11,363 bases of DNA, from the NCBI GenBank assembly GCA_964465665.1, contig CAYXKM010000164.1:1-11363 (forward strand), in the 5' to 3' direction. A program made the position numbers and the translations under genes. Position 1 is the first letter of the stretch. The number at the start of each line of letters is the position of its first letter. This document shows, one piece after another, positions 1 to 6,644 of this stretch. The notes under the pieces are model-generated. The model saw nothing but the letters and a program-made list of their open reading frames with translations. It was not told where the DNA came from and did not search any database. This DNA comes from JAKEGN01 sp964465665. GTDB taxonomy: Bacteria; Pseudomonadota; Gammaproteobacteria; Steroidobacterales; Woeseiaceae.

Positions 1-26
1 CCGCGAAAATGGTGCGGGTTTTTTTT
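1..26 (+). terminator. probable intrinsic terminator, cut by the window edge
   Basis: CCGC at 1-4 can pair with GCGG at 14-17 across a short loop, and eight T follow at 19-26. This is the layout of a rho-independent terminator read rightward. The left half of the stem probably continues outside the window, so its full strength cannot be judged. It would end a rightward gene lying to the left. Confidence 0.5.
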
Positions 27-83
27 CGCTATGGAGCGGGGCAGGGCTGGGGGGTGGTGGCTTGTGCCGTTTGGCCCCCCCGG

Positions 84-102
84 GTACGGTTTATTACCGT
101 AC
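84..102. repeat. perfect 7-bp palindrome with 5-nt loop
   Basis: GTACGGT (84-90), loop TTATT, then ACCGTAC (96-102). The arms are exact reverse complements. It lacks a T-tract, so it does not look like a terminator. It could be a protein-binding operator or a small RNA hairpin. There is no adjacent start codon to tie it to a gene. Confidence 0.5.
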
Positions 103-180
103 ACTGCCCTCAACCCGACTGCCGTGCTGAAACAGCGCGACCAACGTTTCGACCGGAGCACGCACTCTCCGCCGACTCCC

Positions 181-265
181 AGGACAGTCACCGGGCTGGT
201 CGTTTGTGGGAATTACGCGGACCGCAGGGAGCAATCCCACAAACGACCAGCCCGGTGATTGTCCT
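181..265. repeat. 31-bp near-perfect inverted repeat (23-nt loop)
   Basis: Bases 181-211 are the reverse complement of 235-265 with one difference, G187 against T259, which would still pair as G-U in RNA. The 23-nt loop (212-234) has a small GC-rich core of its own (GCGG/CCGC). It lies 43 bp beyond the stop of the leftward cyclase gene, so a read-through transcript would fold into a very strong hairpin. Neither side has a T-tract, so a classic intrinsic terminator is unlikely. I see no target-site duplication around it. It could be a transcript-end stabiliser or a miniature mobile element; this is inference. Confidence 0.85.
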
Positions 266-307
266 GAGCTCAATTATGGGACAGCAGTGGTTCGACCCCT
301 TTTTCGG

Positions 308-2260
308 TTACACCGCCTTTTCCAACAGGTCGCGCTGGCGGATATTGGTGATGCCGCGGCAGCGGGCTTTGGCCCGGTACATGGCCTGGTCAGCGGCGCG
401 CAACAGCCCGGTCAGGGTATTGGCGTTTTCCGGGTACAGGGCAAGCCCAATGCTCGCCGCGCAGTACAGGCTCTCGGTACCGATACGGTAGGGCTCTTCC
501 AGCGAACGGGCGAGTCGGCCCGCCAGCGTTTCAGCGACTTTCGCGGTGACATCGGGAACCAGCGCCACGAACTCGTCGCCGCCGGGGCGGCCGATGATGT
601 CGCAGGAGCGCAGACTGGTGCGTAACCTCTCGGCCGCGATGACCAGCAACTGGTCGCCGATCTCGTGCCCGCAGCTATCGTTGATTTGCTTGAATTCGTT
701 GAGATCGATGAACAGCAGCGCGCCGGTCGCGTCGTCGCTGCTCTCGGACAGCCGGTTTGCCGCGTCCCGTTCGAAACCACGGCGATTGAGCACGCCGGTC
801 AGCGGATCGCTCCAGGCGATGGACTCCATCTGCATTTCCTTCGCCTTGCGATCCGTGACATCGACGAAAGTGACGGCCACGTCCTCGCCGACCGGCTCTG
901 CGATGACGCGCAGCCACTTGCTGACACCCCGCGCATCGAGCAGCGCTTCGGTATCGAGGATCTCGCTGTGCTCTGCCGCATCGAGCAGCAGGCGCACCAG
1001 CGATTCGCCCGAGCGCGGGTCCATGCTGCTCGACGCCATGGTAATGAGATCGGCCGCGGTCCGATTGATCATCTTCTCCTTATCGGTGTGCAGGAAGCGC
1101 GCCGCGGCGGCGTTGGCGAAAATGCACTTCAGTTCGCGTTCGCCGGCATCGTCTGTTACCCAGCGAAGGCGGATGATGCCGTTTACCGAATGATCGATGA
1201 GCGTGCGCAGAAGCCGCTCGCTGCTGTTCACCTCTCGTTGCGCTCTCTCGACATCGCTGACGTCCCGGAACATCAGCACGCGGCCGCTGCGGGCGCCTGC
1301 CTTGCTGGGTGCGATATTCGACACCTGCAGATGCAGGAAACGGCCTGTGATGGTCATGATCTTCTGCGGCTTGCCGGTATCCAGCGCGATCTGCACTTCC
1401 GGCACTTCCTCGCCGAACACGGAGTCGAGCGATGAACGCAATGCTTCTTTCTCGGAAATCTTCAGCATCACTTCCGCGCCATGATTCAGGCCGATGATCC
1501 TTTGCTGATCGTCGACGACCACGACAGGGTCCTGCATGTTCTGGAATACGGTTTCGTAGGCGAGCGGCGTGAACTCGATGATCTGCTCGCCAATGATCAG
1601 CCACGCGTACACCGGCAGCATCGCCGCAAACACGATCGGAATCGTGGAGACCGTGGTCGGCCCGATCCCGGCGTCGTAGGCAATGGTTGCGACGATCGGC
1701 ACCAACGTGGAGCCGGCCAGCGCCAGCAGGCCGCGGCGATGAATCGGGGCGACCGCACGGGAATGCATGACCAGCGTCAGCACGCCAGCGAGTACCATCG
1801 TGTAACCGTACGGAGCGTGCACGAACAGGTACCACGGGCCCCAGGCTACCGGTCGGGTGAGAAACTGGCCGGCGGCATTTGCGGACGGCAGCAGCCACAT
1901 GAATTCATGCCATTGATTGGTGGAAGCGATGACGATCGACGTGACCGGCACGATCAGCAATGCCGCGATCGCGGTCATTGGCGTCTGCGCACCGGTATAG
2001 GCACGGAAGCAGATGAGGATCAGGACCGGCACGAACGCCGTGCCGATGAAATGCCCGAGCCTGCCGATCGAGAACACCGCGTAGTCCGTGGCGATGAGTT
2101 CGACGGCGCCACCCAGCACCCAGAAACCGATGGTGATGCAGGTGAGCCCGAGAGGCACGCTGCCCGCGTCCCGTTTGCCGCCAAAAAGTCGCGCACCGAG
2201 CAGCATGTAGCAGCCAGCGCAGAAACTTAAGATCACGGGCAGGACGACGGCGACGGTCAT
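308..2260 (-). CDS. membrane diguanylate cyclase, 7TM-PAS-PAS-GGDEF
   Basis: A 650-aa inner-membrane enzyme predicted to make c-di-GMP from two GTP. The first ~225 residues hold about seven hydrophobic segments (near 3-22, 36-56, 66-86, 97-113, 147-165, 178-196, 205-225), like the N-terminal 7TM sensor module of some histidine kinases. A PAS-like domain follows at about 236-335 (ends near FRDVSD) and a second at about 346-470 (ends VDVTDRK). The GGDEF domain starts at DPLTGVLNRRG (485-495). Its metal-site segment is FIDLNEFKQIND (517-528) and the active-site GGDEF is intact at 560-564. RSCD (551-554) sits five residues before GGDEF, which fits the RxxD product-inhibition site, so feedback by c-di-GMP is likely. 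There is no EAL domain. The ATG at 2260 lacks a clear Shine-Dalgarno. The gene is monocistronic by position and divergent from the next gene. The signal sensed is unknown. Confidence 0.9.
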   Translation of the reverse strand: MTVAVVLPVILSFCAGCYMLLGARLFGGKRDAGSVPLGLTCITIGFWVLGGAVELIATDYAVFSIGRLGHFIGTAFVPVLILICFRAYTGAQTPMTAIAALLIVPVTSIVIASTNQWHEFMWLLPSANAAGQFLTRPVAWGPWYLFVHAPYGYTMVLAGVLTLVMHSRAVAPIHRRGLLALAGSTLVPIVATIAYDAGIGPTTVSTIPIVFAAMLPVYAWLIIGEQIIEFTPLAYETVFQNMQDPVVVVDDQQRIIGLNHGAEVMLKISEKEALRSSLDSVFGEEVPEVQIALDTGKPQKIMTITGRFLHLQVSNIAPSKAGARSGRVLMFRDVSDVERAQREVNSSERLLRTLIDHSVNGIIRLRWVTDDAGERELKCIFANAAAARFLHTDKEKMINRTAADLITMASSSMDPRSGESLVRLLLDAAEHSEILDTEALLDARGVSKWLRVIAEPVGEDVAVTFVDVTDRKAKEMQMESIAWSDPLTGVLNRRGFERDAANRLSESSDDATGALLFIDLNEFKQINDSCGHEIGDQLLVIAAERLRTSLRSCDIIGRPGGDEFVALVPDVTAKVAETLAGRLARSLEEPYRIGTESLYCAASIGLALYPENANTLTGLLRAADQAMYRAKARCRGITNIRQRDLLEKAV

Positions 2261-2488
2261 AACATGCTGTGTTTTCAGGGTCTTTTACAGAATACGAGCG
2301 ATGTTACCCGTGGGGGCAAGCAGATTCTGCGATCTGCTCCGCAGCTTTCGCGGCTGTATTATGTCGTAATTGGTCTGTTTTCCACATTTTCGAGACCGGT
2401 GCTCCGGACACTCGCGGGTATTCCGATCGACCGGCGTGTTCAGGCCATTTCTGGTGGCCACGAAGCCGGAGCTGTCCTACAGTCACGA

Positions 2489-2514
2489 ACGGGCCAAATC
2501 GCCCGTAACGGAAG
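2489..2514 (+). promoter_or_regulatory. leader hairpin and ribosome binding site before the 2522 gene
   Basis: ACGGGC (2489-2494) pairs exactly with GCCCGT (2501-2506) across a 6-nt loop. It is followed at once by GGAAG (2510-2514), seven bases before the ATG at 2522. The GGAAG supports 2522 as the start rather than upstream in-frame ATGs such as 2264. The hairpin does not cover the ribosome site, so a regulatory role is only possible. No convincing -35/-10 pair was seen in 2261-2488. Confidence 0.35.
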
Positions 2515-2521
2515 TTGTGCC

Positions 2522-3001
2522 ATGTCAGAACATGAGCCCACCATCAAGATACGGCGGCCGCCGCGTATCCAGACGGACGGCCGCGGCCGCTCGGTCTGGA
2601 CCGACCCGGTCGATACCGCCGATGAACTGGAGCTGGTCTCGACGCAGGCGCTGCGCGTCATCCTTAAAAGCAACGACCAGAAAGCCCGCAAATCCATCGA
2701 AAAGGCGGCGCAAACCGGCAACGACGGCGTACTGGTGCGTAACCCGGCATCGGGGACCTTCGAAATCATCGAGGACGAGGACCTGCAGGTCATCCTGGAC
2801 AGTTCGAAAGACCTGCCGCCGATGACGCGGCCAGCCGATGTCACCCTGGTTCCGCTCAACGAAGACCCAGGTGTCGAACTCTCGCTGGTCAGCACCCAGG
2901 CGCTGCGCAAGATGCTTGGCCAGCAGGAACCGGTCGCCGAAACGAAATCGAAAAAACGGGGCGATACCGACGGCGGATTCGATCCGTATAACAGCGGCTG
3001 A
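2522..3001 (+). CDS. small acidic hypothetical protein with repeated LVSTQALR motif
   Basis: A 159-aa protein that I do not recognise. It has no signal peptide, membrane segment or cysteine, so it is probably cytosolic. A short motif occurs twice almost exactly, ELELVSTQALRVIL (35-48) and ELSLVSTQALRKML (119-132). A weaker third copy lies between them at FEIIEDEDLQVILDSS (80-95). The start of the protein is basic (KIRRPPR, 8-14) and the last 25 residues are polar with KSKKR (142-146). The ATG at 2522 is chosen because GGAAG lies seven bases upstream and the reading frame before it looks non-coding. The gene ends 2 bp from the stop of the convergent kinase gene. The repeated helix-like motif hints at a docking or self-association segment, but function is unknown. 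Confidence 0.75.
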   Translation: MSEHEPTIKIRRPPRIQTDGRGRSVWTDPVDTADELELVSTQALRVILKSNDQKARKSIEKAAQTGNDGVLVRNPASGTFEIIEDEDLQVILDSSKDLPPMTRPADVTLVPLNEDPGVELSLVSTQALRKMLGQQEPVAETKSKKRGDTDGGFDPYNSG

Positions 3002-3003
3002 CT

Positions 3004-4152
3004 TTATGCCGTCGCGGCTTGCGACGCGCAGGCATCGCGAATGTGCCGCCTGACACTCTCGCGCGGCAAATCATCGAGCCGCGCAAGGAAATTCTCTGCC
3101 GAGTTCTCCTGCAGGATTTTCTGCAGATAGGGATCGTCCGGGCTACGCTCGCCGATGCGCCAGTAACGGATCGATATCGTTGCTGCAAGCCTTGCGCGGA
3201 TCAGGTCGAACAACAAATCGACCTCAGGCTCCTTTAACCGCACTACCGGGTGATAACCCGAGACCAGCGCCATGACGCCGGTGAGCGGATCCCCCTCCGC
3301 CCATCGCAGGTAGGATGCGGCAATCGCGAGATCGACGATCAACGGCGCTTCCAGCATGTCGCCGAAGTCGATGATGCCGACGACTTCCGGGCTGCCCTCC
3401 GCGGCGAGCAGCACGTTTTCCGGATTCAGGTCGTTGTGAATAACCTGCCATCGCAGGCTATCGAAACGCGGCAGCACTTGAGCTTCGAAATGATCCAGGC
3501 AGCGATCGACGCGATCGCGCAATGCGACATTCGAAATGTACGGCAGCAACTGCCGCAGGGCCGGAGCCCGCTTCATGTCCCACAGCAGGTCCTGGTTCGA
3601 TCCGGGGTGCTTGAAGCCGCGCATCGCAAGATCGAGTTCGGCGAGATAACGGCCGAGGTTGCGGCAATAAACAATCGAGGGTTCCGAATCCCCGAGAGGG
3701 ACGCCCGCAATGTAGGTCACGATCCGGACGATGTGCGATTGGCCTTCGGATGTGATCGTAATCGTCGGGGAATTGTCGGTCGCCGGCACGATGCGCGGGG
3801 CATTGAATCGGGTCCCGTGCCGGCGCTGGTAGTCCTCGATGTGCTGCAGTGCCCTGACCTGAAAATCGGTGACATTGGGAACCTCGCCGGAGTTCGCGAT
3901 TTTCAGTACGAGCCGCCGGCCATCCGCGGTCCGCAGGCGAAAATTCTGGTCGCGTTCGCTGACGAGGGACTCCGCCCGGATCACGTCGATTGCGTAGTGT
4001 TCGCGGACCAGGTCGACGGCTTCCCTCGCCGTCAGTTGCGGCAGAGCGCTCGCGATGATGGCGAGAGGATCGCTTGCTGATGATGTCACGCGTGTGCCCG
4101 TTGCCTGCTGCTCGAAAAGACGCGCCAGTATGCTGGCGCGCCCCTGCCCCAT
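3004..4152 (-). CDS. phosphotransferase of the APH/hydroxylysine-kinase-like fold
   Basis: A cytosolic small-molecule kinase of about 382 aa with an aminoglycoside-phosphotransferase-type fold. Counting from a TTG at 4155, LVLKIA (82-87) supplies the ATP-binding lysine. The catalytic loop is VIHNDLNPENVLL (238-250) and the metal-binding segment is GIIDFGDM (260-267), all intact. The spacing and sequence resemble the kinase of human hydroxylysine kinase (AGPHD1) and the kinase domains fused to class III aminotransferases more than resistance enzymes. The substrate is probably an amino alcohol or hydroxylated amino acid, but this cannot be read from sequence. A TTG at 4155 stands directly before ATG at 4152; I prefer ATG. 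No clear ribosome site is visible. The gene is tail to tail with the small hypothetical gene and divergent from the DUF1232 gene. Confidence 0.85.
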   Translation of the reverse strand: MGQGRASILARLFEQQATGTRVTSSASDPLAIIASALPQLTAREAVDLVREHYAIDVIRAESLVSERDQNFRLRTADGRRLVLKIANSGEVPNVTDFQVRALQHIEDYQRRHGTRFNAPRIVPATDNSPTITITSEGQSHIVRIVTYIAGVPLGDSEPSIVYCRNLGRYLAELDLAMRGFKHPGSNQDLLWDMKRAPALRQLLPYISNVALRDRVDRCLDHFEAQVLPRFDSLRWQVIHNDLNPENVLLAAEGSPEVVGIIDFGDMLEAPLIVDLAIAASYLRWAEGDPLTGVMALVSGYHPVVRLKEPEVDLLFDLIRARLAATISIRYWRIGERSPDDPYLQKILQENSAENFLARLDDLPRESVRRHIRDACASQAATA

Positions 4153-4213
4153 CAAGGCAAGGCCGGGTTCGCCGCAAGCTGCCGATTCGAAATGGCCGAT
4201 CGTGCCCGTTCCG

Positions 4214-4221
4214 TATACAAT
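4214..4221 (+). promoter_or_regulatory. possible -10 element in the divergent 4153-4364 spacer
   Basis: TATACAAT at 4214-4221 resembles a sigma-70 -10 box, but no good -35 is found 16-18 bp upstream. It lies in the 212-bp spacer that must hold the promoters of the kinase (leftward) and the DUF1232 gene (rightward). Weak support only. Confidence 0.2.
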
Positions 4222-4364
4222 CCCAGCTGTTCGCCCGCCCGGATAACGTGAAAAACCACACTTCGGGGCAACCGGGCGACTTCGGGTGCTGTTTCACGGG
4301 CTTTTGGCCCGGCATCGAAACGCCGCCTGGTCCGGACAGCCAATACCTATAAGGACACTCAGTC

Positions 4365-4931
4365 ATGCCTCTCGATATTACATTTACGCTCAGCGACGAC
4401 GATCTCGAACACTTCCAGAGCGTCGTGGACAAGGCCAAATCGGCGTTGAAGAAGTCGCAGAGCGACGGCCAGATCGAAGCTGCGGCACGGCAGCTGATCG
4501 ACGATTCGCGCGCCAGCGATCTGCCCGATTTCATCGCGTCACGGCTGTCCAAACTCGAAGTCGTCATCAACATGGTCGGTGACGCCGAATGGAAGTTGAG
4601 CGAGGAGGAGCGCAAGCGCGTACTCGGGGCACTGGTGTACTTCTGCGATCCCGAGGACCTCATCCCCGACCATATCCCCGGCATCGGTTTTCTCGACGAT
4701 GCAATCTACGTCGAGCTGGTCATTCGCGAACTGAAATACGAAATCGAGTCGTACGAAGAGTTTTGCAACTTCCGGATTGCCGAGGAAAAACGCCGCAAGG
4801 ACCACGGACTTGATCCGTATGTCGAGCGCGAGGAATGGCTTGCCGACAAACGTGCCGCCCTGCACAACCGGATGCGAAAGCGCCGACGCTCCGGCACCAG
4901 CGCAGGTGGTGGCTGGCGGATTCGCTGGTAA
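4365..4931 (+). CDS. YkvA/DUF1232 family protein
   Basis: A 188-aa protein with a DUF1232 (YkvA-like) core at about 84-122. Its signature reads YFCDPEDLIPDHIPGIGF (92-109) followed by LDDA, matching the family pattern of a DLIPD.IP..G.LDD segment. The N-terminal ~80 residues are helical and charged. The C-terminus is very basic (RMRKRRR, 169-175) and ends in a glycine/tryptophan tail. The biochemical role of the family is not established. The ATG is well supported by AAGGA at 4351-4355, nine bases upstream. The next rightward gene starts about 125 bp later, so co-transcription is possible but not shown. No terminator with a T-tract follows. Confidence 0.88.
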   Translation: MPLDITFTLSDDDLEHFQSVVDKAKSALKKSQSDGQIEAAARQLIDDSRASDLPDFIASRLSKLEVVINMVGDAEWKLSEEERKRVLGALVYFCDPEDLIPDHIPGIGFLDDAIYVELVIRELKYEIESYEEFCNFRIAEEKRRKDHGLDPYVEREEWLADKRAALHNRMRKRRRSGTSAGGGWRIRW

Positions 4932-5055
4932 ACCCCGGACCCGCCGAATCCTGACACGGCAAAGCCACCCCTGAACCGGGCCCCGCCATAAAGCGGCGCC
5001 AAGCTTGCAGAAATGTAGATTGGTTCCGATCCCCCTCGGCAGTTTTGTTCAAAAT

Positions 5056-6228
5056 ATGGGGTCGATGAACCACCTGTCCAAAATCGCGCGCTCTGCACTC
5101 CCCTCCACGGGCGTGCAGTTTCGCAAGTCCCACTATGGCGGCAAGGATGTCCGTTACTTCCTGCGCGATGTCATTGCCATGGCGAATGCCAACGTCGACG
5201 GACCGCGGTACATCTTTACCGGCATCGACTGCGACGGCACCGGCAAGAAACGGCTGCACTCGGTGCCCGCCGAGGATTTTTCCGGCAAGCCCTCGTACCA
5301 GTCCCTGGTCACCGATTTTGTCGAGCCGCCGATCCGCGTTCGCTATAAACCGATGAGCATCGAAGGCAAGCGCATCGGCGTGTACGAAATTCCCGATTGC
5401 CAGGACAAACCCTACATGATGCGGGTCGACCAGTCCGAGACCCTGCGGCGCGGCGATGCGTACATCCGGGTCGAGGATACAGCGATAAAGATGGGTCGCC
5501 GCCAGTTGCAGGACATGTTCGAGCGAAAGTTTCGCGATGCGGTTTCACCCGACCGGATCGAGGTCGGCTTCCCGGGGGAGATCATCCACAAGGACCTGAA
5601 GTTGAGAACGACGGACCTGTCGAAGCTGCCGTCCGCTATCGTCAGCTCGAAACTCAAGGAACTCATCGATATCCGCGTCAACTCGCGAAACACGGGATCG
5701 ACTACGGTCATGGCAAGGCTGACGCACGCGCGCCTGTTCGGCGCCGACAATCCCTACGAGGAACGTTCGCCGAGTACACTCCTGCAGGAAATGGCCGAGA
5801 TCAAATCGAGGCATGAACACGACGACCAGCATTTCCTGTTCGAGCAGCATGCGAACCCGGTGCAACTCGTTGTCTACAACCAGGGCGACGAACCTATCGA
5901 GGACGCTTCGCTGACACTGGTGATGCCGAATCACAATTCTTTCTATGTCGCGAACAACCTGCCGCATGTACTGCGCAACGGGCAATTCGTGGATAGAAGC
6001 CCGAAGGAAAGGGCAGCATATCCGGCGGTGAATCTCAAGGACGATGCGGTGCAGGTATCGAGCAATCTCGGCACTGTGCCCGTCGACTCGCCGGTAAAGG
6101 CATTTGAATCGCCGTTACGCGTCTGCGTCGGATCCGACTTGCACGGCCGACGCGTCGGCATACGTTACACGCTGTTTGGCAAGAATCTCAGGAACCCGGT
6201 CAAGGGAACGTTGCGCTTGTTGTTCTGA
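5056..6228 (+). CDS. Schlafen/AlbA_2-like domain protein with unknown C-terminal half
   Basis: A protein of about 390 aa. Numbered from the ATG at 5065, residues ~15-150 resemble the Schlafen AlbA_2 (putative nucleic-acid or ATP-binding) domain. Supporting segments are a helix with AMANANVDGPRYIFTGID (38-55), the strand KRIGVYEIPDC (102-112) and LRRGDAYIRVEDTA (127-140). The acidic residue often found before the K in the family's opening segment appears as Q in VQFRKS (17-22). Residues ~180-387 match nothing I know. They look beta-rich (QLVVYNQGDEPIEDASLTL, 267-285), perhaps an Ig-like sandwich. There is no membrane segment. The start is uncertain: TTG 5005, ATG 5056 and ATG 5065 are in frame and none has a good ribosome site. 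Some AlbA_2 proteins are regulators or defence components, but nothing nearby supports either role here. Confidence 0.75.
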   Translation: MGSMNHLSKIARSALPSTGVQFRKSHYGGKDVRYFLRDVIAMANANVDGPRYIFTGIDCDGTGKKRLHSVPAEDFSGKPSYQSLVTDFVEPPIRVRYKPMSIEGKRIGVYEIPDCQDKPYMMRVDQSETLRRGDAYIRVEDTAIKMGRRQLQDMFERKFRDAVSPDRIEVGFPGEIIHKDLKLRTTDLSKLPSAIVSSKLKELIDIRVNSRNTGSTTVMARLTHARLFGADNPYEERSPSTLLQEMAEIKSRHEHDDQHFLFEQHANPVQLVVYNQGDEPIEDASLTLVMPNHNSFYVANNLPHVLRNGQFVDRSPKERAAYPAVNLKDDAVQVSSNLGTVPVDSPVKAFESPLRVCVGSDLHGRRVGIRYTLFGKNLRNPVKGTLRLLF

Positions 6229-6290
6229 TCGCCCGATATCTGCGTCACGCAATGCGCCACTCCGTTCGCGTTTGCGGAGGCACGGCGGCA

Positions 6291-6339
6291 TACAGCGCAC
6301 GACGATAATCGCTGTCGCCTGCAATGCAGGCACCTACAG
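6291..6339 (-). repeat. composite REP unit 1
   Basis: Hairpin ACAGCG (6292-6297)/CGCTGT (6310-6315) with a 12-nt loop leads directly into the core at 6314-6339. Read on the minus strand the core begins CTGTAGG and contains the palindrome GCCTGCA-T-TGCAGGC. It differs from unit 3 at three of 49 positions, one of them in the core (A6332 where the others have T). Confidence 0.85.
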
Positions 6340-6387
6340 TTAGATCGTAAGCAGCGCAGCGGTGATGAAGGCCGCCAACGTGGCGGT

Positions 6388-6426
6388 ATGCCGTTTGAGC
6401 GCATTTCTTCTAAGCGAGAACGGCAT
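6388..6426. repeat. ATGCC-ended hairpin, copy A
   Basis: ATGCCGTT (6388-6395) pairs with AACGGCAT (6419-6426), extended by a T-G wobble and an inner CGC/GCG helix (6400-6402 with 6414-6416). A separate small hairpin, CCGCCA/TGGCGG, sits just before it at 6372-6386. The hairpin is related to the one at 6504-6545. Confidence 0.75.
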
Positions 6427-6430
6427 CCGG

Positions 6431-6475
6431 CGCGGTGGCGGCTGACCGCGTCGCCTGCAATGCAGGCTCCTACAG
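6431..6475 (-). repeat. composite REP unit 2, different side arm
   Basis: The 26-nt core at 6450-6475 is identical to that of unit 3. Its side hairpin is CGCGGT (6431-6436)/ACCGCG (6445-6450) with an 8-nt loop. This keeps a 6-bp stem at the same place as in units 1 and 3 but with unrelated sequence. Confidence 0.8.
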
Positions 6476-6503
6476 GGGTGGCGGGAGACGGCGACACGAC
6501 GGT

Positions 6504-6545
6504 ATGCCTTTCGAGCGAGTTAAGATTTCCGAGTAAGAAAGGCAT
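6504..6545. repeat. ATGCC-ended hairpin, copy B
   Basis: ATGCCTTTC (6504-6512) pairs with GAAAGGCAT (6537-6545), a 9-bp perfect stem. Compared with copy A, both arms have changed together so pairing is kept. A 5-bp hairpin CGGCG/CGCCG follows at 6548-6560. Confidence 0.75.
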
Positions 6546-6563
6546 GGCGGCGTGACGCCGGCG

Positions 6564-6612
6564 TACAGCGCACGATCATAATCGCTGTCGCCTGCAATGC
6601 AGGCTCCTACAG
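6564..6612 (-). repeat. composite REP unit 3
   Basis: Side hairpin ACAGCG (6565-6570)/CGCTGT (6583-6588) with a 12-nt loop, then the core at 6587-6612. It matches unit 1 at 46 of 49 positions. It ends 32 bp from the stop of the LOG gene. Confidence 0.85.
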
Positions 6613-6644
6613 CGCAAGCCCATGGCCGGCGGCGACATCTTCGA

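Larger units (their letters stand above)
27..307. other. gene-free spacer left of the diguanylate cyclase gene
   Basis: I see no credible coding sequence here. Open frames that cross it lack start context and run antisense into the cyclase gene. The stretch contains G-runs and a C-run (about 38-82), a 19-bp palindrome (84-102) and the 31-bp inverted repeat (181-265). No tRNA or other known RNA gene is recognisable. Confidence 0.5.
6229..6644. repeat. REP/BIME-like cluster in the spacer between convergent genes
   Basis: The 416-bp spacer between the tails of the AlbA_2-like gene and the LOG gene contains no credible coding sequence. It holds three same-orientation copies of a 26-nt GTAG-type REP core (6314-6339, 6450-6475, 6587-6612), spaced 136 and 137 bp apart. 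Each core abuts a small hairpin, and two larger ATGCC-ended hairpins lie between them. Position between converging genes is the classic place for REP elements. No transposase (RAYT) gene is in the window. Confidence 0.85.

Noticed and set aside
181..265. Reading the long inverted repeat as a simple intrinsic terminator
   Set aside because: No run of T follows on either strand and the stem is far longer than usual.
283..307. GGTTCGACCCC resembling a tRNA T-arm, possibly an att site or tRNA remnant
   Set aside because: The flanking bases do not form a T-stem, and no acceptor, anticodon arm or CCA is present.
9..491. Open frame of 160 codons at the left edge
   Set aside because: It runs through the inverted repeat and antisense into the cyclase gene, has odd composition and no ribosome site.
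2264..2521. N-terminal extension of the small unknown protein from ATG 2264
   Set aside because: GGAAG lies seven bases before ATG 2522, and the upstream frame looks non-coding and crosses two hairpins.
3004..4152. Antibiotic resistance aminoglycoside kinase
   Set aside because: Shares only the general kinase fold; sequence and length fit metabolic hydroxylysine-kinase-like proteins better.
6314..6612. The three spaced repeats as a CRISPR array
   Set aside because: Only three palindromic copies with ~110-bp intervals that themselves contain related hairpins; the GTAG head marks REP elements.
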